Below are positions 34,095-42,927 of a DNA stretch of 64,000 nucleotides, piece by piece. The stretch covers positions 806,001-870,000 of the forward strand of contig NZ_PKQK01000003.1 in the NCBI RefSeq assembly GCF_002968835.1. Direction: 5' to 3'. A program made the position numbers and the translations under genes. This DNA is from Paenibacillus sp. PCH8. GTDB lineage: Bacteria > Bacillota > Bacilli > Paenibacillales > Paenibacillaceae. The notes beneath the pieces are model-generated. The model was given only the letters and a program-made list of their open reading frames with translations, searched no databases and was not told where the DNA came from. Position 1 is the first letter of the stretch. Each line of letters starts with the position of its first letter.

Positions 34095-34159
34095 AAAAAA
34101 AACCGACAGAACCTGCTCCCCTTTCTTAGGAAAAACAGCATTTCGGTCGGTCTTCGTCA
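34095..34159 (-). terminator. Terminator of the YiiX-like gene
   Basis: Outer stem ACCGAC / GTCGGT with inner TGCT/AGCA pairing, then a long T run on the minus strand, adjacent to the stop at 34162. Confidence 0.75.
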
Positions 34160-34161
34160 CA

Positions 34162-34812
34162 TTATTTATAAAACGTTCCCAGCACGTGCAGCTCGGGTGA
34201 GCGTTCAATGCGAAACGGATAAATATACCCCTGCTTCATCCGGGCAAACCTGCGACTCCATAGATCCACTCCGGAGGTGAACTGGTAGGCCTGATATATA
34301 AACTTGGAACAATAATTATGTTCAATACTATGCAAATTAGTCTGCAAACGGTAGAATTTTACCTGTTTGTAATGTGCGTGTACCCACTCGGCTGCCTTCA
34401 CCCCCGCTTGATTCAATCTGGAACGGAATACGATAAATCGGTCCCCTTCATAGAAGCGAGTAAGATACCAGTCCAGGGAATCAGCAAATACTGGCCCATA
34501 CGGATGCACATGATACACTTTACCGTCAAGACCGATGATGCCCATATGTCCCGCGTAATACGTCGATTCCGAGCTTGGTGTGTACACAATATCCCCCGGC
34601 TCCAGCTTCATCTCTCCCAATGCGCGCAGAGGCAAGTCCTGCTGCAATCGTTTGGCTGCTGAACGTTCACGCCGTCCTTCAACCAGCAAGCGATGAAGTG
34701 CACCGGCAAGCGCAAGAAACATTTTGGACCACTTAATTCGTTTCTTGGCAGGTCGGTTAAACCACCGCTGGATGAAGGTGGAACCTCGCTCTGGTTGTGA
34801 ACCCTTTTTCAT
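34162..34812 (-). CDS. YiiX/YebB-like permuted papain-fold protein
   Basis: A 216-residue protein of the permuted NlpC/P60 superfamily. The His motif comes first (YYAGHMGIIGLDGKVYHVHP, with EPGDIVYTPSS before it) and the Cys motif later (EHNYCSKFIYQAYQFTSG), the order expected for YiiX-like hydrolases. No signal peptide, but a very basic N-terminus (RPAKKRIKWSK). ATG at 34812 has GGAG 8 bases upstream. Substrate unknown; lipid or amide hydrolysis is suggested by the superfamily. Confidence 0.75.
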   Translation of the reverse strand: MKKGSQPERGSTFIQRWFNRPAKKRIKWSKMFLALAGALHRLLVEGRRERSAAKRLQQDLPLRALGEMKLEPGDIVYTPSSESTYYAGHMGIIGLDGKVYHVHPYGPVFADSLDWYLTRFYEGDRFIVFRSRLNQAGVKAAEWVHAHYKQVKFYRLQTNLHSIEHNYCSKFIYQAYQFTSGVDLWSRRFARMKQGYIYPFRIERSPELHVLGTFYK

Positions 34813-34960
34813 ACGCTGCACTCCACTCTCATCGAATTGCCATCTTGTTCTTCATTACATACAGTTTCTCAGGCTTATTATAGACAAATGATGGGCTTTG
34901 TTCAAATTCTGAACTCGTTCTATCTTGTGCAATTATGCCTTCTTATTACCCACTTTATGC

Positions 34961-34992
34961 AAAAAAATAACTTCGGGAATTAACCCGAAGTC
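34961..34992 (-). terminator. Terminator after the ferredoxin-NADP reductase gene
   Basis: ACTTCGGG / CCCGAAGT stem with six-base loop and T7 on the minus strand. Confidence 0.88.
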
Positions 34993-35027
34993 ATCTTATA
35001 ATCGTATCCTGACCCTAGTGCTTACCT

Positions 35028-36065
35028 TTATTCCTCTACCACACCAAGAGCTTTGTTTTTCTCCTTAAAACGGCTGTTATGGGAAGACACATAAGCCACT
35101 TTCTCCGCTTCAGGGTCCATGTAAAGCTTCGCACTGTTCACCGCGAGGGCTGCATCTGTGAAAGTACCAGCAATCAAATACAGTTTGCTACCATAATCTA
35201 CAAAATCACCTGCGCCAAAAACCCCAGGAATATTCGTTTGCAATCTATCCGTCGTAGTCACATGCCATTCGCCAAGGTCGAGTCCCCAATCACGGATTGG
35301 ACCAAAATCACTCTTCATGCCATGGTTTACAATGACAGCATCTACTTCAAGCAGTTCAGTTTCGCCTGTGTCCACGTGTGAAATGGTCACTTGTTCAATT
35401 ACATCGCCACTTAAACTATGCAGGGTCTCTACCGCATACGGTGTACGAACATCTACAGAGGATTCTCTCATGCGGAGTACGTTACGCTCCAGCCCGCCAA
35501 AGCGGTCACGTCGATGCACAACTGTAACTTGCTCTGCCAGTGCTTCCAGTTCATTCGCCCAATCTACAGCAGAGTCGCCTCCACCCGAGATGAGCACACG
35601 TTTGCCACGGAAAGGCTCCAGTTCTTGCACGGTATAATGCAGATTGCTAACCTCATAACGGTCTGCCCCTTCAAGCTCCAGCTTGGCCATTTTATATATA
35701 CCATATCCGATTGCTAAAATGACAGTACGTGTCCAGTGTTGTTCACCTGTTGCAGAAGTTAATAGAATCGTGCCATCAGGTTGACGCTCAAATCCTTCGA
35801 TCTGTTGTTCAAACACAAGGGTTGGCTCAAACGTTCGCGCCTGTTCTTCCAATTGTTTAATCAGATCTTCACAGAGCATCGGTGTCACGCCCCCAACATC
35901 CCAGATCATTTTCTCTGGATAGAAGAGCATGCGACCTCCCAATTTGTCACGTGCTTCAATCAACTTGGTCTTCATATCTCGCATGCCGCTATAAAAGGCA
36001 GAGTACATGCCCGCAGGGCCACCGCCGATAATGGTTACATCATAGAGTTCCAACTGCTGATTCAT
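35028..36065 (-). CDS. Ferredoxin/flavodoxin-NADP reductase (YumC type)
   Basis: A 345-residue thioredoxin-reductase-like FNR without the redox CxxC. FAD site VTIIGGGPAGMYSAFYSG, NADP site VLISGGGDSAVDWANEL, second FAD site GVFGAGDFVDYGSKLYLIAG. GGAGGT lies 9 bases before the ATG. A Fur box overlaps its -10, and it lies next to two siderophore-receptor loci; this suggests a role in reducing siderophore iron, as shown for other YumC-like FNRs (family knowledge; function here inferred). Confidence 0.88.
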   Translation of the reverse strand: MNQQLELYDVTIIGGGPAGMYSAFYSGMRDMKTKLIEARDKLGGRMLFYPEKMIWDVGGVTPMLCEDLIKQLEEQARTFEPTLVFEQQIEGFERQPDGTILLTSATGEQHWTRTVILAIGYGIYKMAKLELEGADRYEVSNLHYTVQELEPFRGKRVLISGGGDSAVDWANELEALAEQVTVVHRRDRFGGLERNVLRMRESSVDVRTPYAVETLHSLSGDVIEQVTISHVDTGETELLEVDAVIVNHGMKSDFGPIRDWGLDLGEWHVTTTDRLQTNIPGVFGAGDFVDYGSKLYLIAGTFTDAALAVNSAKLYMDPEAEKVAYVSSHNSRFKEKNKALGVVEE

Positions 36066-36109
36066 TTATATAATACCTCCGTTAATTCGATCCAGAACAT
36101 CGAGTATTT

Positions 36110-36152
36110 GATATCGATTCTCATTATCACTTAAAACCTAGTTTAATGGCAA
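36110..36152 (-). promoter_or_regulatory. Promoter with overlapping Fur box, upstream of the FNR gene
   Basis: On the minus strand, TTGCCA (36147-36152), 18 bases, GATAAT (36123-36128). The -10 begins a Fur-box-like 19-mer GATAATGAGAATCGATATC (36110-36128), about 16 of 19 positions of the consensus. Confidence 0.75.
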
Positions 36153-36220
36153 TCTTATCAAATTACAATGGCTAAAAATCAAACATTTCTTATACGAAAC
36201 TTTTGCGATGACTTCTCTTC

Positions 36221-38195
36221 TTACGATTGGGCTCTTGGAGCGGCCAACAGTTTATCTACGATAAAATCAAGTTGTTTATTGATTGAATATATATCTGAAT
36301 AATAGAAGAAATCGAAATCAATCTCGATCAGACGACCTTCTTTGATCGCCGGATACTACTCCAGATTGGATTATCCGTCAGATTATCTGCCCCTTCATAC
36401 ACGGAGCGAAACACATAGTCCCCGATATACTCAGGAAGTACTTCCATGGATATCGTGGAGCCGGCCGCATCCGAAACCACATCAATTTTTTTCTGTACCA
36501 CTTCAGGAGCTTTCATTCCCAAGTACTCATATACCGCCTGAGATCCTCGGCCAAATTGTTTGCTCTCTACAATGACCATACCTTTCAAACCACCCTCCAC
36601 AATGGAGATTGTTTTGTCCAGTATACCTGCATCTGCAAGAGTCTTCTTACTCTCTTCAACTTTGTTGTTGAGATTGGTGATTAACGTCTCGGCTTCCTGC
36701 TCTTTGCCAAAAATACTCGCTATACTATGGAGTCTTTCTTCTGTAGACAATTTTTCATACGGAATATATACCGTAGGTGCAATATCTTTTAATAACGTAT
36801 ACGTTTCTTCTGAAGGCACAATGATCAGATCCGGATCGAGATCAATGACCGCTTCGGGATTCGGCTCGAACCAGGTACCCAGTGCGTTTACACCTTCAAG
36901 CTCACTCTTGTATGCAGCCCCGTCGTATACATCTGAGGTAGCGATTGGTTTAACGCCAAGTGCAACGACATCCCCTGGAGATATAATACAACAACTCGTT
37001 TGGGGTTCGCTGGAACAACCACGTCACCTTTAACCGTTGAGACCGTGCGTGTTTCATTGTCTTTGTTCGTCTGGCTGCCTGTGTCCGATGACACGGCCGT
37101 ACTGCTGTTATTGGAACTGGCACCCGTTCCTTCGCCAGCTGTTGGTGTTGTTGCCGTACCTGAGGAACAGGCTGCGAGGAGCATCGTGATGCTCAATAAT
37201 GCAACCATGATCATACTGGAACTTGTTTTTTTTCTTCTCATTGGTGTAGACCCTCCGTCTATATATTGATAATGATTCTCATAATCAATATATCCCGACT
37301 TCCATCTTCGGCCAATGGACGATTCAGAGATTTGCAATGGACGATCCTCTGTTCGCGCCTCTTCTCTCATCTTTCGTTGATACAAAATCGGAGAGATCCC
37401 CACATGTTTTTTGAAGATGCGACTAAAATAATACACATCCGAATAACCCACTTCTGCTGCAATTTCACTCAGCGTTGCATCCGATCGTACAAGCAGATTG
37501 CGAGCCTTGACAATTCGGGTCTGAATTAAATAATCAATGGGACTGTAACCCGTCTGTCGTTTGAATTGCATGGATAAATGACGGGAGCTATAGTTGAATT
37601 GTTCAGCCAAAAAATCGAGCGTGACCTGTTCCCTGTAATGGTTCTGTATGTAACGAAGCGTTTGTTTCACCGGATCAGCAAGCTCTGTTTTGATCTCCTG
37701 TTCTGCCAGCTGAACCATCATTTCATGAATGAATTGGTAAAACAAACTTTTCGTATGTAGCAGATCCAGACTGCCAGACTGTGCCCATGCACCCTCAAGC
37801 TCATCAAGGTAACGTAACAGTCCAAGTGGACTACTTGGTGTAAATCCATATTGCAAAGAGAACGGTGCAACATCAGGCTGTGCCAATAACCACTTTTTGC
37901 GATAACTAGGAAAGGCAAGAAATGCTCTGTAGTAGAGCAGAATATATTCGAAATCTTCGTTGGTTTGGATATCCAGTGAAGATCCTTTCGCCCCATGAAG
38001 CATGTAAAATCGCTCTGCCTTGTAGGCATTTCCATCCAATTGAAGTTGAGCCGATCCTCGAATCGTATATATAAAACCATTTGCCGGAAGTGTATAAGAC
38101 TCCAGTTGTGCCCCTGCCTCCATAACAATCCGGCGTATATCCAGGACCTTAACAGCGGCATGATTCCAGCATTTCATCTGTTCATCTAATTGCAT
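36221..38195 (-). pseudogene. AraC regulator fused to siderophore-binding lipoprotein, frameshifted copy
   Basis: Residues 1-about 150 are a cupin-like sensor domain; about 185-285 is an AraC helix-turn-helix (LDFLAEQFNYSSRHLSMQFK; LSEIAAEVGYSDVYYFSRIF). The frame continues without stop through a Fur box and a GGAGGG site to an internal ATG (37241), starting a lipoprotein signal (SMIMVALLSITMLLAACSSG) and a FecB/FhuD-like domain. Two lesions break the latter: near 36972-36980, CAGGGGATG where the family frame needs one more G; and near 36350, ATCCGGCG where one C is missing (otherwise IPAIKEGRLIEIDFDFF continues to a stop at 36221). ATG at 38195 has GGAGAG 6 bases upstream. Confidence 0.8.
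37268..37315 (-). promoter_or_regulatory. Internal Fur-box promoter of the downstream receptor copy
   Basis: Within the coding frame: TTGGCC (37310-37315), 17 bases, TATATT (37287-37292), immediately followed by a Fur-box 19-mer GATTATGAGAATCATTATC (37268-37286). GGAGGG (37251-37256) then lies 9 bases before the internal ATG at 37241. The Fur box is translated as part of DYENHYQY in the fused frame. Confidence 0.8.
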
Positions 38196-38304
38196 CAAAT
38201 ACTCTCCAATCCCAGCCTCACCCTCAACAAAGACCTGGCAAGGTCATCATTCTGCAACACATCCTATAACATATGTGTAGCAGAGGTTCACTAATATATC
38301 CTTC

Positions 38305-38334
38305 ATTATAGATGATAATAATTTTCATTATCAA
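38305..38334 (-). promoter_or_regulatory. Promoter and Fur box upstream of the downstream AraC copy
   Basis: TTGATA (38329-38334), 18 bases, TATAAT (38305-38310) on the minus strand. The spacer contains an inverted repeat TGATAAT/ATTATCA (38313-38333) matching the Fur-box pattern, so iron repression is expected. Confidence 0.8.
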
Positions 38335-38384
38335 CTGTAATTTGGACTGGCATTGGGTTTCATCTTATTAAGCACGTGTTACAT

Positions 38385-40346
38385 TTATTTTTGTTCAGAG
38401 ATCTTCGTAAACCACGCGGCTAATTCCTCGGTCTGATCCAATGTTGCAATCGGGTCAAAGTACCATGAACGATCCGGGCTCCAGATAAACACACGATCAT
38501 TTTTAACAGCATCCAATGAGCTCCAGACCGGTTTGGCTTTCAACTCCTCTACAGTCAGATTATCCGCAGTTAGAATAATGTAATCTCCGGCGAATTCAGG
38601 AATCGCTTCCGCTGAAACCTCAACAAGCTGATCTTTCATTAATATCTCTTTTTTATCTGCAGGAGGATTCAAACCAAGCGCACTGTAGACTGCCTGACCT
38701 CCCCTACCAAAATTATCACCAAAGGCCAACGGTCCTTTATCATAGAACTGCATGACCGACACCTCGGCTGCTGGATCAATCGCCTCACCGACGCGCTTTT
38801 GAGCATCTGCAATTCTCGCGTCATAATCGGCTAACCAAGCCTCGGATTCTTTTTCTTTATTTAGCACTTCTCCGAAGTAGGCGATCTCTTCATGGGTGTT
38901 TTTCAATTGGCCATAAGGAACAACAAGAGTTGGGGCAATTTTGCTGAAAGATTCAAATAAATCAGGATCACCCGTAACAATCAGGTCGGGTTGAAGTTCC
39001 AACACCTTTTCTAGAGAGATGGTTTCGTATTCACCAATATTCTCTACGCCTTCAAGTGATTCGATAAAATAAGGATTTTTCAGGTTCATCTCCGGTGTAC
39101 CCACAGGTTTGATTCCGAGAGCAATCAGGCTCCCCAGATACAAGTCAACCACAATCCGTTTAGGTTCAGCGGGGATTGTTATATCTCCTTTAACTGTTGA
39201 GATTGTACGTGTTTCCGATGTTTTGCTTTGATTCTCCGCTGTTACTGTCTTCGTTTGACTTGACGTACTATTGCTTCCGGATGCATCCCCGCTCGAATTA
39301 CTGGCAGCACCTGTAGAGCAGGCACTAAGCAGTAATGTAAGACTTAGTAGAATACTCAGCAGCATTCCCGTTCTTGTCTGTCTGTTCATATTGATTGACC
39401 CTCCATGCTTATATTGATAATGATTCTCACCATCAGTATAAACATACCTTCCACTTCCACCTCTGGAAATGTCATTTCGCGCCATGCCTGATGTCAGATC
39501 AGGCCAAAACAGGGGCATTGAGGTCTTTTCTTTGAATTGCAGAGGAGAAAGACCTGTATGTTTCTTGAACATTCGTCCCAGATAATATCCGTCAGGATAA
39601 CCGATGCCTGCTGCGATCTCTTCCAATGTAGCGTCCGTTTGCAGTAACATCTCCTTGGCTTTGAACAAACGAAACTGAATCAGATAATCAATTGGGCTAT
39701 AACCAGTCGACTGCTTGAACTTCCGTGACAAACTTCTCGGACTGGAGCCGATCATTTCTGCCAAAGCATGTAGTGTAAGCGGCTTGGTATAGGAAGATTC
39801 TACAATCTCAATGACTTTGCTGACCTGATCCATGGTTCCTAGATAGCGGTTGGATGCACGAGGAATCTGTGATGATATCTGCTCCACAAATGCATAGAAC
39901 AAACTCTTGGTCTGGAAGTGCTGAATGGGGTTCTTTTGATCCCACAAAAAATGCATTCGTTTCAATTGCCCAAATAGTATGGTTGGCGTATCAGGGGTAA
40001 ACCCGTAGATCATTTGGAACGGATTGATGCGCTCCATTATCCCTCGCAGATCGTTTCTCCCTCCACTCGGCAAGTTCGCTTTATACATGAGGTAATATAA
40101 CTGTAATCCCTTTGCTCCAGTTCGAATATTCAACGTGCTCCCTTTTCCCCCATGGAGAACATAAAAGTGGCTCACTTCATACTTTTTGTTGTCTATCATC
40201 ACTCCAGCATCACCCTGAATGGTGAGCACGAAGGTGCTTGTCGGAAATTTGTATGTTATCTCTTCATACGCCCCCAATTCCATGTAACGGATATCTGTTA
40301 TACTCACAGCAGCATAGTTCCAGAGTATATAATAATCATTCCACAT
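38385..40346 (-). CDS. AraC regulator / siderophore-binding lipoprotein fusion, intact copy
   Basis: A 653-residue uninterrupted frame. Residues about 1-150: cupin-like sensor (FVLTIQGDAGVMIDNKKYEV). About 175-280: AraC double helix-turn-helix (HALAEMIGSSPRSLSRKFKQ; LEEIAAGIGYPDGYYLGRMF). About 281-319: linker containing ENHYQY, encoded by a Fur box. Residue 320 is an internal Met (39389) beginning RQTRTGMLLSILLSLTLLLS then AC, a lipobox. The rest is FecB/FhuD-like (GDITIPAEPKRIVVDLYLG; LELQPDLIVTGDP; FGDNFGRGGQAVYSALGL). Two products are possible: a full-length membrane-spanning regulator, and a 334-residue lipoprotein from the internal start. B. subtilis Btr has a similar domain order but no lipobox. 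No permease or ATPase genes adjoin it. Confidence 0.82.
   Translation of the reverse strand: MWNDYYILWNYAAVSITDIRYMELGAYEEITYKFPTSTFVLTIQGDAGVMIDNKKYEVSHFYVLHGGKGSTLNIRTGAKGLQLYYLMYKANLPSGGRNDLRGIMERINPFQMIYGFTPDTPTILFGQLKRMHFLWDQKNPIQHFQTKSLFYAFVEQISSQIPRASNRYLGTMDQVSKVIEIVESSYTKPLTLHALAEMIGSSPRSLSRKFKQSTGYSPIDYLIQFRLFKAKEMLLQTDATLEEIAAGIGYPDGYYLGRMFKKHTGLSPLQFKEKTSMPLFWPDLTSGMARNDISRGGSGRYVYTDGENHYQYKHGGSINMNRQTRTGMLLSILLSLTLLLSACSTGAASNSSGDASGSNSTSSQTKTVTAENQSKTSETRTISTVKGDITIPAEPKRIVVDLYLGSLIALGIKPVGTPEMNLKNPYFIESLEGVENIGEYETISLEKVLELQPDLIVTGDPDLFESFSKIAPTLVVPYGQLKNTHEEIAYFGEVLNKEKESEAWLADYDARIADAQKRVGEAIDPAAEVSVMQFYDKGPLAFGDNFGRGGQAVYSALGLNPPADKKEILMKDQLVEVSAEAIPEFAGDYIILTADNLTVEELKAKPVWSSLDAVKNDRVFIWSPDRSWYFDPIATLDQTEELAAWFTKISEQK
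39399..39434 (-). promoter_or_regulatory. Internal Fur box and ribosome binding site of the intact receptor copy
   Basis: Fur-box 19-mer GATGGTGAGAATCATTATC (39416-39434) inside the fused coding frame, with TATACT immediately upstream as a possible -10. GGAGGG (39399-39404) lies 9 bases before the internal ATG at 39389, identical spacing to the other copy. Confidence 0.75.
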
Positions 40347-40400
40347 TTTGCCAACCCATCTCCGTCTAAATAGATTATGACTGAACTCTGTCACTCACTT

Positions 40401-40423
40401 ATTGATAACCATTATCAATTATA
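40401..40423 (-). promoter_or_regulatory. Fur box and -10 upstream of the intact AraC copy
   Basis: Perfect inverted repeat ATTGATAA (3 bases) TTATCAAT (40401-40419), overlapping TATAAT (40418-40423, minus strand). The -35 is weak. Confidence 0.78.
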
Positions 40424-40550
40424 ACAATGAAGTAAGCAATACATCTACGTAAATGAATTCATTCAGACGAAGTGAGACATCTTCATTTACTTCTCTTAAC
40501 ATCCGATATATGTAAATAGATCCATGATAAAGCGTAAAGGAGCACAGGAT

Positions 40551-41357
40551 ATGAATTCAATCTCATCTGCAACCAAAAGCAGTTTCACTCCCGGGAATCA
40601 AGTCCCCAATCGGGACAAAGAAATTCAGGGACTCATGCAGCAGAAGATCAGACTTAATGAAGAAATGCAAGGCGTAAAGGCGAATGACGAGCTGGATACG
40701 AAGACCAAAGCAGAGCGAATCAAATCCTTAACAAGTTCTATATCACAGATTGAAAGTCAGATTGCCCAAATCAAAGCGGAAGAATTGCAAGAAAAAAACA
40801 AATTAAACCAGCCCGAAAAGGTTCAGCAACAACAGTCTAAACCAACCGACGAGGCACAGGCCCCTTCACTGGATCACCTCATCAAGCATAGCCAGACTTA
40901 TGACCAATTGGGCAAGTTGGTTGGTTTGCGTGATCACATGCAAAGTTCCATTCAGACCACCGAGGGAGAAACCCGTTTCGACCGACTCGTTCTCGAGATC
41001 AATGCAGAAAAAGATATCGGCAAATCCATGATGATGGAAAATGCAGAGCGTACCGTATTCCAGACCAAACGAGAATTAGTTCAGGATATCCATTCCCAGT
41101 TAAACAAAGTGAATCAGAAGATTGGGGATCTGGTGAAAGAAATCCATCAACCCACACCCCGAGAATCGGTCCAACCTCCTCTCTCTACAAGACGTGAGCA
41201 AGAAGAGAAGCAGGAAGTGAATGAAGAACAAAAAGCTGGAAACGCAGAAAGTTCTTCAAACCGAAAAGTTTTGGAACAGGATTCTGGCGATCGCTCACAA
41301 AAGGCGACATTTGCTTCTCCAGCTGCACCTTATCCATCTGTCGATATTCGAGTTTAA
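40551..41357 (+). CDS. FlxA-like coiled-coil protein
   Basis: A 268-residue hydrophilic protein. Residues about 18-90 form a coiled coil (NRDKEIQGLMQQKIRLNEEM; IKSLTSSISQIESQIAQIKA) of the FlxA-like type; a Gln-rich linker follows, then a second helical region (DRLVLEINAEKDIGKSMMME; LVQDIHSQLNKVNQKIGDLV) and a Ser/Glu-rich tail. GGAG lies 8 bases before the ATG. No signal peptide or membrane segment. Role unknown; the FlxA name does not fix a function. Confidence 0.7.
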   Translation: MNSISSATKSSFTPGNQVPNRDKEIQGLMQQKIRLNEEMQGVKANDELDTKTKAERIKSLTSSISQIESQIAQIKAEELQEKNKLNQPEKVQQQQSKPTDEAQAPSLDHLIKHSQTYDQLGKLVGLRDHMQSSIQTTEGETRFDRLVLEINAEKDIGKSMMMENAERTVFQTKRELVQDIHSQLNKVNQKIGDLVKEIHQPTPRESVQPPLSTRREQEEKQEVNEEQKAGNAESSSNRKVLEQDSGDRSQKATFASPAAPYPSVDIRV

Positions 41358-41459
41358 GTCAGCCTTGTCTAATATTAATAACCTATATGTATACATATGG
41401 AGTTTGAAGCCTTTCCAGTGACGAGACTTTGACTCATATCCAATGATGCACTGATAGAA

Positions 41460-41505
41460 TAACCGCTTGTACAGGTGAGTAATACTCCTGATATTGGGCG
41501 GTTTT
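41460..41505 (+). terminator. Terminator after the FlxA-like gene
   Basis: AACCGC ... GCGGTT stem with inner CAGG/CCTG pairing followed by TTTTT, about 100 bases past the stop. Confidence 0.75.
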
Positions 41506-41556
41506 TCTGCTTCTTACAGGTTAACCGCATCTACTCTGGATATTTCTTAGCATGGC

Positions 41557-42504
41557 TTAACTAGCGCTATCATTTGCACAGATGATGCTGCCAGTTATCG
41601 CTTTGCAACCTTTTTTGATTCGCGTAGCTTCATTGATGACTTCATCTATATTTTCATATTTTTGCTTGCTGTTCGTCACCACAGCGATGGATACCGAAAC
41701 CAGAGGAATGGGGCGATTCAGTCCAGAACGTCCTTCACCCAGAACATATTGATGATGCCAATCTTCATCGTTGTAGAACGTTCTCTTCATGTGCTCGAAA
41801 CCAGATATAACCTCATCACTAATTTGTTTGTATTCATGATGATTCAGAATTGCAATAAAATCGTCTCCCCCGATATGACCAAGAAAGGCTTCAGGAAATA
41901 CAAAAAGCTGGCGAAGCAAGTTAGCTGTCGCCTGAATAAGCTGATCCCCCATTTTGAACCCATAGCTATCATTGTAGGATTTGAATTGATCGAGATCGAC
42001 ATACAGTACACTAAAATGATCCATCTGGAGCGCCTGATATAGCCGTTCATCTATGATATGGTTCCCTGGAAGGCCTGTTAACGGGTTCATAAAAATCGCC
42101 ATTTCGGCACGCACATCCGCAACAGCCAGCAGCAAACGGCGGATACTCACCGCTCCAAAGAAACTTTCCCCCGATGTGATCAGTACAAGGTCATAGAGAT
42201 CCCCTTCATCTCGATCCATGGCAAGAACGCTTACATCCGTAATCTGTTCCGAATAATCCACAACGAGTGCCCGTATGTTCATCACCAGTTCTACAGGACG
42301 TCCCATATATAGATTATAGCCATACTGCGAACCAATCTGCTGAAAGAATCGGGGTCGCATCATCAATGACACACCCTTCTCCCCCATAACAGCCACACCT
42401 TCCAGACTAGGATTGGACTTAAAAAGTTGATAGACGATATCGCATTTTGTATCAGATTGTACTACGGGAATCGGTTCAGCAATTTCACCTATTTGCGTAA
42501 ACAT
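41557..42504 (-). CDS. GGDEF-domain protein with N-terminal CBS-like region
   Basis: A 315-residue protein. Residues 1-125 resemble a pair of CBS repeats (VQSDTKCDIVYQLFKSNPSL; EGVAVMGEKGVSLMMRPRFF; YSEQITDVSVLAMDRDEGDL). Residues about 140-300 are a GGDEF domain (NPLTGLPGNHIIDERL; VLYVDLDQFKSYNDSYGFKM) with signature GGDDF, i.e. Asp in place of the second acidic Glu. No EAL domain. Diguanylate cyclase activity is possible but not certain given the signature. GGAG lies 9 bases before the ATG. Confidence 0.85.
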   Translation of the reverse strand: MFTQIGEIAEPIPVVQSDTKCDIVYQLFKSNPSLEGVAVMGEKGVSLMMRPRFFQQIGSQYGYNLYMGRPVELVMNIRALVVDYSEQITDVSVLAMDRDEGDLYDLVLITSGESFFGAVSIRRLLLAVADVRAEMAIFMNPLTGLPGNHIIDERLYQALQMDHFSVLYVDLDQFKSYNDSYGFKMGDQLIQATANLLRQLFVFPEAFLGHIGGDDFIAILNHHEYKQISDEVISGFEHMKRTFYNDEDWHHQYVLGEGRSGLNRPIPLVSVSIAVVTNSKQKYENIDEVINEATRIKKGCKAITGSIICANDSAS

Positions 42505-42927
42505 ACCATTCTACTCCTCTATTCGTAGCATCAAATCTAATTATTCTTTTATATATGTAGGACTTTGTCAATGGTCACATCGTACCACTTTCTACTTGAA
42601 AAAGCGTTAACTGAAGGTAAAAGTTTATGAAACATTTCCTATTTCTGAATTTTACCATTAGGGACCTTTCTTTATAGCTTCATCTCAAAATTCAGAAACA
42701 ATCCTGCAGAGATAAATTTCATCATCATGATCTGTGTTATTTCGTTATGCAAAAATACCGTCATTACTGGATATGTTTAATCCAATAATTGACGGTATTC
42801 GTTGGCATACATTACTGAAGTTTATCGGCATGAAAGGAACGAATCAGATATTAAACGCCAAAATTCATTTGGCTGGAATCTATTCTGAATCTAAAGTTTC
42901 AATGCCGGCTCACTACTCCTGACCCTT
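42505..42927. other. A/T-rich intergenic region downstream of spo0A
   Basis: No credible gene. It contains the spo0A terminator (42751-42799). A 62-codon plus-strand ORF at 42734-42922 overlaps that hairpin, lacks a ribosome binding site and was rejected. Confidence 0.6.
42751..42799 (-). terminator. Terminator after spo0A
   Basis: AATACCGTCA / TGACGGTATT (10 bp) with inner ATT..GGA / TCC..AAT pairing, then TTTTT on the minus strand. Confidence 0.8.

Noticed and set aside
36328..36819. Independent short binding-protein gene
   Set aside because: Its first residues continue the receptor domain of the upstream frame; it is the downstream half of a frameshifted gene.
42734..42922. 62-codon plus-strand ORF downstream of spo0A
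   Set aside because: Overlaps the spo0A terminator, no ribosome binding site.
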